The notes beneath the pieces are model-generated. The model made no database searches. It saw only the letters and a list, made by a program, of their open reading frames with translations, and was not told the origin of the DNA. Below, in pieces: positions 59,601 through 64,000 of a DNA stretch of 64,000 nt (positions within the stretch are counted from its first letter, which is position 1; every line of letters begins with the position of its first letter). The stretch is taken from the NCBI GenBank assembly GCA_012932295.1, contig JAAONU010000011.1, forward strand, positions 16,700,136-16,764,135, given 5' to 3'. The DNA is from Cyclina sinensis. Taxonomy: Eukaryota > Mollusca > Bivalvia > Venerida > Veneridae. Both the position numbers and the translations under genes were made by a program.

Positions 59601-62590
59601 ATAATAATTGGCTGGAGATAACATACAAGAGAAACAATAAAAACAAAAAAAGGTGAAAAATACACCCCGCCCGCCCGTCTCGCCCCGCCCCACTCCACCC
59701 AAAAAAAATCGATTTACTTCACTTTTGTGAGCTACTAATGTGTTATTTTGAAATTGTTTTGAAAAAAAAAGTATTTTTATTCTTTTTTCCCCCAAAAAGT
59801 AGTGTAAATCAACGTAGTTTCAATTGATTTACACTTTTGCGTGAAGTTAAACTGACGTTATACGTTATCTTCACGTCAAAACTACCCAAACCATGAGTTG
59901 TCGACGTCACTAGGTTACGTAACTTAAATATTGTAGCCAACAACAATTGCATATACAAACTGAGAATTTACTTTATACGCGTTCAGAAATGGAAAGTAAA
60001 ACTTCAATAATGTGAATGACATAGTAAAATGAGATTGAAAACGTTATTTTGTACGATATGGCATACTCATTCGTTATGTCATACCTTAGCGCTATGTCAG
60101 GACTTCCAGCCCTTTGACTCTCTCTGGCGATTTAAGTTTTACAAATCGTATGCGAGTCCAGTTTTTTTTTAAACGAAGTGCTATTTTAATCAAACTGCAT
60201 TTTGTTCACTCTTGAATGCCAGATTTAATTAGGCTATGACACGAATTTGATTACAGCTTGCACGTTGCGGGCATTTAAAATTTAAATACCACATTTAAAT
60301 CAATAACTTGTAAAGTATTATCATAAAGATATTATTCTATTTATTTTGATATCTTGTTTCAAATCAAACGACACAGTCTGGGATTATGTTATGAATGGAA
60401 GAATAAACGTATTTGACATTTAAATCTTTAATAGCCTGTATAATCTTTCGTGCGTATAAACAGTATTAAATGTGATCTTATTTGGCTATTCTCATTGCTT
60501 GCACATTATTTTATCAAGACAAGAGACCATTATTCAGTTTGACCGATATTTTCCCCACTAGATTCTGAACAGTCGGGTATGCATTTTCAGTAGAAGGATA
60601 GCCTTCGAGGAGAGTCTGCGTGAGATACAGGCAATTCGTTAGCAAATCTCATGTACAGCAGCACAACATTTGTGAGCAGATTTGGTTTTTGTTCTCATTA
60701 ACTGAGCGTACTTCAATTGTTTTGTAAAAAGTTAACTCGACAGACAACTATCAATCATTATTGTGTGAACATCCGTGAAAACAATCAGGGAGGTCCGTTT
60801 TGCTTGTTCGTAGTTTCGTGCATAACGGTCCTGCTTACCAGATCAGGGCTCGCCAATAGTACCGTTGCGACCTAGTCCGTTTGCAGAAATAACAAGACCA
60901 AGTTTTTGTGGAAATTAAAATATAACTTAGCATAACTTTAACATACCTCATAAAAATGTTGCTAAAAGTATATTCTGAGTGCAAATCTCTCCATTATACT
61001 TACTTGACTGGACGTCCCTTGTAGACTCGAAGGATCAAGTACAGCGCCCTGTAATGGAAGGGAAGAATGACAGAGTAACACAGATACAAGGGATGTATGT
61101 TTCCATAAGGAATACGCAATAAAAGTTAGATGAGACAGAAAGTTAGATTGGCTTATTTTCATATAAAAACATTAAAGACGATGTTTCATTAAAAAATCAT
61201 CTGTTTACTAACAAAGAGCTCTTGTATAATGGTTTGGTTCCCCTGACTGACGAATTTTTTTTTCAAGAAAAAAAATCAGCATTTATCATATCTTTCATTT
61301 CCTTTTGACAATGATGGATGTTTTATTTGCTTTTAAAATGAAATGAAAATAAAAATATTGATCTCCCTTCAATAAGATTCTGTAACTGAAGAAAATAGTC
61401 TTTCGGATAAGAATAAAGATTTAAGAAACTATTTTATTCTAGCTTTATGTTGTTCTTTTCAAAATTATCTTTTATTCATAGAATAATTGCTGTAAAGTCG
61501 TGAATGGAATACAGATCTCCTGTAGTGGCCATTAATGAAACAAGTCGGCTTACAGGAACGTTATCTTTTTATACTAAAACATATAAAGCAGACTTTTTAT
61601 TATCAATGAAATGGATCTATAATTTTCACCTTTTAAAAGCTCGTAATTAACTTTCTTTTTGTGAAGTTGATTTTACGACAATCTATAATAAAACGATTGT
61701 AATTCGACACTATTCAATTCTAAATACCTACTTTTATCTGTATTCATTGAATACGTTTCGGATATCTTTTACTCTTTTCGCTTTTTCGTCTATTGTAATG
61801 CTATCAATTTTCTGATTCAATATTTGATTTGTAATTTGCCCTATTCGGCGTATCAAATTTTGATAGGTGTTTGGTCATTTATATTTTATCAGCGAATTTC
61901 AAATGTTCTCCTGAATAAAAGATAAAAAAAATAGTGACTAGAAGTATTACCATATCATCAAAACACATGGGTCGAATATTAATAGGAAAGAAAAATCGGT
62001 CGTAAAGTTACTGCTCTTTTCTTTTGCAAATGGATCAATATAAAACACTTATGTATTACGAATCGGTATGTGTTTTCTAAATGCTTTGATAAATATATTC
62101 CTATTTCATTTACACAAAAGACAAAAAGGTCATACATAACACAGATTCCCATGGGAAAAACATATCCACCAAATAAAAATTGTGAGGCTGCATTTTTTGG
62201 TAAATTTGCTGTGTAACGAATTCTAGACCAAAAGAGGGAGAAACATATGCGCATGACCAAGTTTGGTTATTAGCTCTATAACTCCGTTCCATGTACATAG
62301 TGATCCCAGGACTCGGCAATACCTTTTTTATTAACCACCTTATAGAATAAGATAGAATATCTAATGAAATCAAGGATAAATATTTTTTAAAATAAAAAAA
62401 TCCTTACTGAGAAATCCGTGCTATGACTTGTTTTCCAGAAATCTCTTTTGAGTTTATTGTTTGTATAGTTGTATTCGCCATCTTGAAGCACGTGCGACTT
62501 GGTCAAATTATCCTTTATATTCAGGAACCTCAAATTCCGTCCTGGACCATAAAGACTTCGATGGGTTTCTTCTGACTGTATCAGCGTCAT
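41659..62590 (-). CDS. Axonemal microtubule-associated-like protein (SAXO/TEX45-type, tentative), 19 exons
   Basis: Exons in transcript order: 62590-62408, 61048-61004, 59470-59363, 58915-58877, 58223-58152, 51810-51686, 51414-51260, 50717-50636, 50251-50118, 49286-49243, 48936-48826, 48261-48175, 45940-45832, 45427-45285, 44137-43939, 43428-43227, 42724-42627, 41996-41949, 41684-41659. They sum to 2,010 bp, one frame of 669 residues plus TGA, each with AG acceptor and GT donor. No signal peptide or membrane span; highly polar. Recurrent motifs: NTNFSLGSDND, DAHFHFGHDPES, STHFIVGYTPFD, VIFSFDLDR; SEYNTSF; an acidic stretch E-E-D-E(6) in exon 9; basic KRGKSAGRRRTNRQK in exon 15. HF-x-x-G-x-D/P motifs and S-x-Y-x-x-x-F blocks are typical of ciliary microtubule inner or surface proteins, so axonemal binding is inferred. 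The exact family is not certain. Introns host a mariner, a foldback-like element and a SINE. Confidence 0.8.
44651..44893 (+). mobile_element. tRNA-derived SINE in intron of the axonemal-type gene
   Basis: A-box-like GATCAGTGGTCCAGTCG (44655-44671) and B-box-like GGTCGCTTGTTCGATC (44697-44712) with intact spacing, then the family body (TCTTTCGGATGAGACGTAAC, CGCTGAGCATGG, CAGGGGTGTCTCTGGAATGG) and tail ACCGGTACCGACGATAAATA. It is the best-preserved of four copies in this window and lies opposite to the host gene. Confidence 0.8.
46341..47584 (-). CDS. Mariner transposase, split by a 182-bp intron-like insert
   Basis: Exon 1 47584-46907 (ATG; MATPTEKADHRSVIKFC...) and exon 2 46724-46341 (TAA) give 353 residues, a normal mariner length. 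The N-terminal half holds the paired helix-turn-helix DNA-binding region (KGRPVGISDAVIQRVSDVI; TVRELAGLIGISKSSVQRIM). Catalytic residues: first D in TMDETW (47113-47111), second in HHDNAPPH (46640-46638), third in SPDLAPLDF (46535-46533); 34 residues separate the last two, the D,D34D mariner signature. Between the halves, AAG|GTAATA ... TTTCAG|GTT borders a TAA/ATT-rich insert; without its removal translation stops after about 28 extra residues and the second and third D are lost. The start was chosen at the ATG rather than the in-frame TTG nine bases upstream. Confidence 0.88.
46725..46906 (-). other. Intron-like insert in the mariner transposase
   Basis: 182 bp with consensus donor AAG|GTAATA and acceptor CATTTCAG. 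The donor half is an ATT/TAA trinucleotide microsatellite (about 46796-46906 on the + strand). It joins phase 0 to phase 0. Known mariner transposases are intronless, so it is either an acquired intron or a microsatellite insertion that happens to be spliceable. Confidence 0.65.
48175..48261 (-). CDS. Exon 12 of the axonemal-type gene, two possible acceptors
   Basis: Encodes FDPNQSSYGVTSNSIDFQNH and KYEPYK, with donor AAG|GTATCT. Two AG acceptors nine bases apart (before 48261 and before 48252) both keep frame, so the protein may include or omit LLQ. The upstream one follows the pyrimidine tract and is preferred. Confidence 0.75.
48826..49286 (-). CDS. Exons 10 and 11 of the axonemal-type gene
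   Basis: Exon 10 (49286-49243) ends ...YQTDAHFH and exon 11 (48936-48826) starts FGHDPESGHSVYAKDF, so the intron splits the HFHFGHDP motif precisely. The pair ends with a proline-rich PPVVKPTPSAGK. Both junctions are phase 0 and match GT/AG consensus well. Confidence 0.75.
50118..50251 (-). CDS. Exon 9 of the axonemal-type gene, acidic linker
   Basis: Encodes PHQRKGKEGEEDEEEEEETE, then AGPYANTNQLQKFAREITVP. In the genome the glutamate run is a GAA/GAG-rich tract (TTCTTC on the + strand), a possible source of length variation. Confidence 0.75.
51056..51205 (-). mobile_element. Decayed SINE fragment
   Basis: Diverged match to the middle of the 37021 SINE family (ACAGCGACACCCGTCTACAG region, GATATATGGAGCCATCTGAT, CTCATACAAAAGACTTTTAG). 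Head and tail are eroded. Confidence 0.45.
51686..51810 (-). CDS. Exon 6 of the axonemal-type gene
   Basis: Acceptor GATAG and donor CGG|GTAATT. It encodes LRNRSAPNFPRVDTSKLQLP, then LDPTKFWRQRNTNFSLGSDND. It contains the first clear NF/HF-x-x-G-x-D motif. It is preceded by a 6.3-kb intron that holds the whole foldback-like element. Confidence 0.8.
52045..53660 (+). repeat. Left arm: 49-bp tandem array, about 33 copies
   Basis: The unit is CAGCTCTACATC, then CAGCTCTGCAATCTTATATC, then ATTGCAGAGCTGGGTCG. CCAGCTCTGCAAT and ATTGCAGAGCTGG inside it are perfect 13-bp inverted repeats around a loop of about 8 bases, so every unit forms a hairpin. Some units lack the loop's ATATC (about 45 bp). Outer and middle units are nearly identical; units from about 53200 inward are degraded. 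All three + frames stay open over long distances; this is periodicity, not coding. Confidence 0.93.
53661..55739. other. Central spacer of the foldback-like element
   Basis: From about 53680 to 54261 the spacer holds modules like those of the TATACGCCCGTC element (TATCAACATGAAACATCATA; GGTGGATAGATCTTATTGAG; ending GGCTCTTGTTGAT), apparently a nested older insertion with a CTCTTGTT end at 54254-54261. From 54262 to 55739 the sequence is AT-rich, with no recognisable gene or transposase remnant. Confidence 0.6.
55740..57535 (-). repeat. Right arm: inverted 49-bp tandem array, about 36 copies
   Basis: The same 49-bp unit as the left arm in opposite orientation, with the same internal hairpin. 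Units at 55740-56090, next to the spacer, are strongly degraded; those toward 57535 are nearly uniform. A sub-pattern containing GCAAGACGTAGATCTTCGAG recurs about every 146 bp (57022, 57167, 57314), a three-unit higher-order repeat not seen in the left arm. Confidence 0.93.
59801..59836. repeat. Short inverted repeat in intron
   Basis: AGTGTAAATCA and TGATTTACACT flank a 13-14 base loop, forming an 11-bp hairpin. No further element structure was found around it. Confidence 0.55.
62408..62590 (-). CDS. Exon 1 of the axonemal-type gene, with start codon
   Basis: ATG at 62590-62588 in context GAAAATGA, then TLIQSEETHRSLYGPGRNLR and on to KRDFWKTSHSTDFS; donor TCA|GTAAGG. The frame upstream of the ATG has no further ATG before a stop in reach (an in-frame TTG six bases upstream is not a likely start). 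The 5' UTR and promoter should lie just above 62590. Confidence 0.75.
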
Positions 62591-62596
62591 TTTCAA

Positions 62597-64000
62597 CCTG
62601 TCTGTCGGTCAGATAGTTGTAAACTTCCTTCACTTATTTTTCAGACCGACGAAAAACTCTCGACAAAACCTTGTCCGGCTTCTATAAATTCCTCCTAAAC
62701 TTTCTGAATCAGTTCCACACAAACTCCTTATATCCGTATTAATTTACATTTTTCTTTTGTGTTTTGCGAAAAATGAAAGTCAACAGACATCTAAAAGTCC
62801 GACGTTATCCGAACTCGACGTCCTTGGCAACAACAAAGGCTTAATCGGAATAATTCGTTAATCTTAACGCCATAAATCGGCAAGCTTAATTTTCTCTTAT
62901 TGACCATGCGCCGATAGCGGGTTTTAATTCTGATAACGCAGAAAGCCTTATCAAAAATTATGTATTAAAAGATAATTAATTTCTTCTGTATATTTTGTGC
63001 ATTCTTTTGGTAGGCCTGCAACCGAATTTGTGCTGAACATTTAACAAAATAGGAAACAAAAGAATGCGATAAAGTTACGTCGGTCATTTAATATTTAATG
63101 CGCCATATTGTTCAAGTGTGATATACACTCCACAAAATATTTATTGAAGCTTAAAATATGCGATCTGTTATAAACATTTCAATATCAAACTATAAAACAA
63201 TATTTAATCATACATTTCAATATTACGATAACATTTATTGGATTGCAACACTTGTTATTAATGACATATGACCAAATAGGGAATATTATTTTTTTTAATG
63301 GGTTAAGCAATATCTAGATGGATGGTCATTTTATTTGTTTATTATTGATTATTTTTTCGAAGGGGTGGGGGATGGTGGGGGGCAGAATATGGGAGTGAGG
63401 AAGATAAGGAAGGACAGAGTTTAGAAAAGAATCGAAAAGAATGTTTCTTTAATCTCAGCAAACTATTATCATGGTTACTTAGTTCTCCATTTCCAGGTGC
63501 ATTTTTACTAACGTTAAACACTGCTACCTGTTAGATGCTTATCTTTATCGAAAATATTGTCGACATTTGGAGCTAATATAACCTTAATAGCCTGTTTTTA
63601 TATCTGAACTTGAAAATCGGTCGTGCTCCCTTCATGCATTTTCTTCGATAAAGAGCAACACAATTCTATGGAATAGATAGTTTTCTTTGGATATCGAAAC
63701 TTCCAACCTTCGAGCAAATTTAACACATCCGAGTAGAGGACAAAACAAGACGGCGAAAGACATTGAAAAATCATTGTATTTTGTCTGATAATCCATAGAA
63801 TATCATTTAACCCTTGTTACAGATATGTTACAGATATGCCATTAATGTGTTACATTTGAACTTAACAAAACAACCGATATTGCCCGTGGAACTGTAAAAA
63901 AGGTGCAAAACAGTAACTATTGATTTTGAAATTACAAGAAGGATTAATGATGGAAGAAAAAAGCCTGTTAACATAATTTCCCTAATAAGGTCACTCGAAG
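62597..64000. other. Upstream region of the axonemal-type gene, no gene seen
   Basis: It should contain the 5' UTR and promoter of the - strand gene. No convincing TATA box or initiator could be assigned. A short G-rich patch lies at 63361-63382. No exon, array or element ends were recognised. Confidence 0.4.

Noticed and set aside
62591..62596. A start two codons upstream of the chosen ATG in the axonemal-type gene
   Set aside because: The upstream codon is TTG, not ATG. The ATG at 62590-62588 has a better context.

Overview
This is animal nuclear DNA, not prokaryotic. It is AT-rich, its genes are split by GT...AG introns, and most of it is intron or intergenic sequence packed with short non-autonomous transposons, SINEs and minisatellites. 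The repeat styles suggest a bivalve or other mollusc: tRNA-derived SINEs, elements with a core of about 165-bp tandem units, and several elements ending in a hairpin plus CTCTTGTT. That taxonomic call is an inference. No sequence search was possible.

Two protein-coding genes can be reconstructed, arranged tail to tail. (1) On the + strand, 21936-31657 holds the last three exons of a Dispatched homologue, the 12-pass RND/sterol-sensing-domain transporter that releases lipid-modified Hedgehog. The windowed part is about 1,074 residues. It has the GADD motif in TM4, GLSID in TM10 and a polybasic furin-type site in the first extracellular loop. The N-terminal exons were not found and probably lie before the window. 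(2) On the - strand, 62590 down to 41659, 19 small exons join in phase into one 669-residue open reading frame. It has repeated HF-x-x-G-type motifs and resembles axonemal microtubule-associated proteins of the SAXO/TEX45 kind. The family name is tentative, but the exon structure is well supported because every junction keeps frame and no stop appears.

Layout: 1-21.9 kb is non-coding (minisatellites, MITEs, two hAT-like elements, one pogo-like element). 21.9-31.7 kb is Dispatched, with a SINE and a 2-kb pearl/Helentron-like element in its introns. 31.7-34.6 kb is its probable 3' UTR. 34.6-41.6 kb is the repeat-filled space between the two convergent genes (tandem duplication, SINEs, a 36-bp minisatellite). 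41.6-62.6 kb is the axonemal-type gene. Its introns carry a complete mariner element (46112-47979) and a 5.5-kb foldback-like element (52023-57554).

The most unusual object is the foldback-like element. It has two inverted arms of about 1.6-1.8 kb, each an array of a 49-bp unit that itself contains a 13-bp hairpin. The arms are capped by 27-bp terminal inverted repeats and flanked by a 9-bp direct repeat. Second is the mariner element: its transposase is interrupted by a 182-bp AT-trinucleotide insert with perfect splice-site borders, and removing the insert restores a full D,D34D reading frame.
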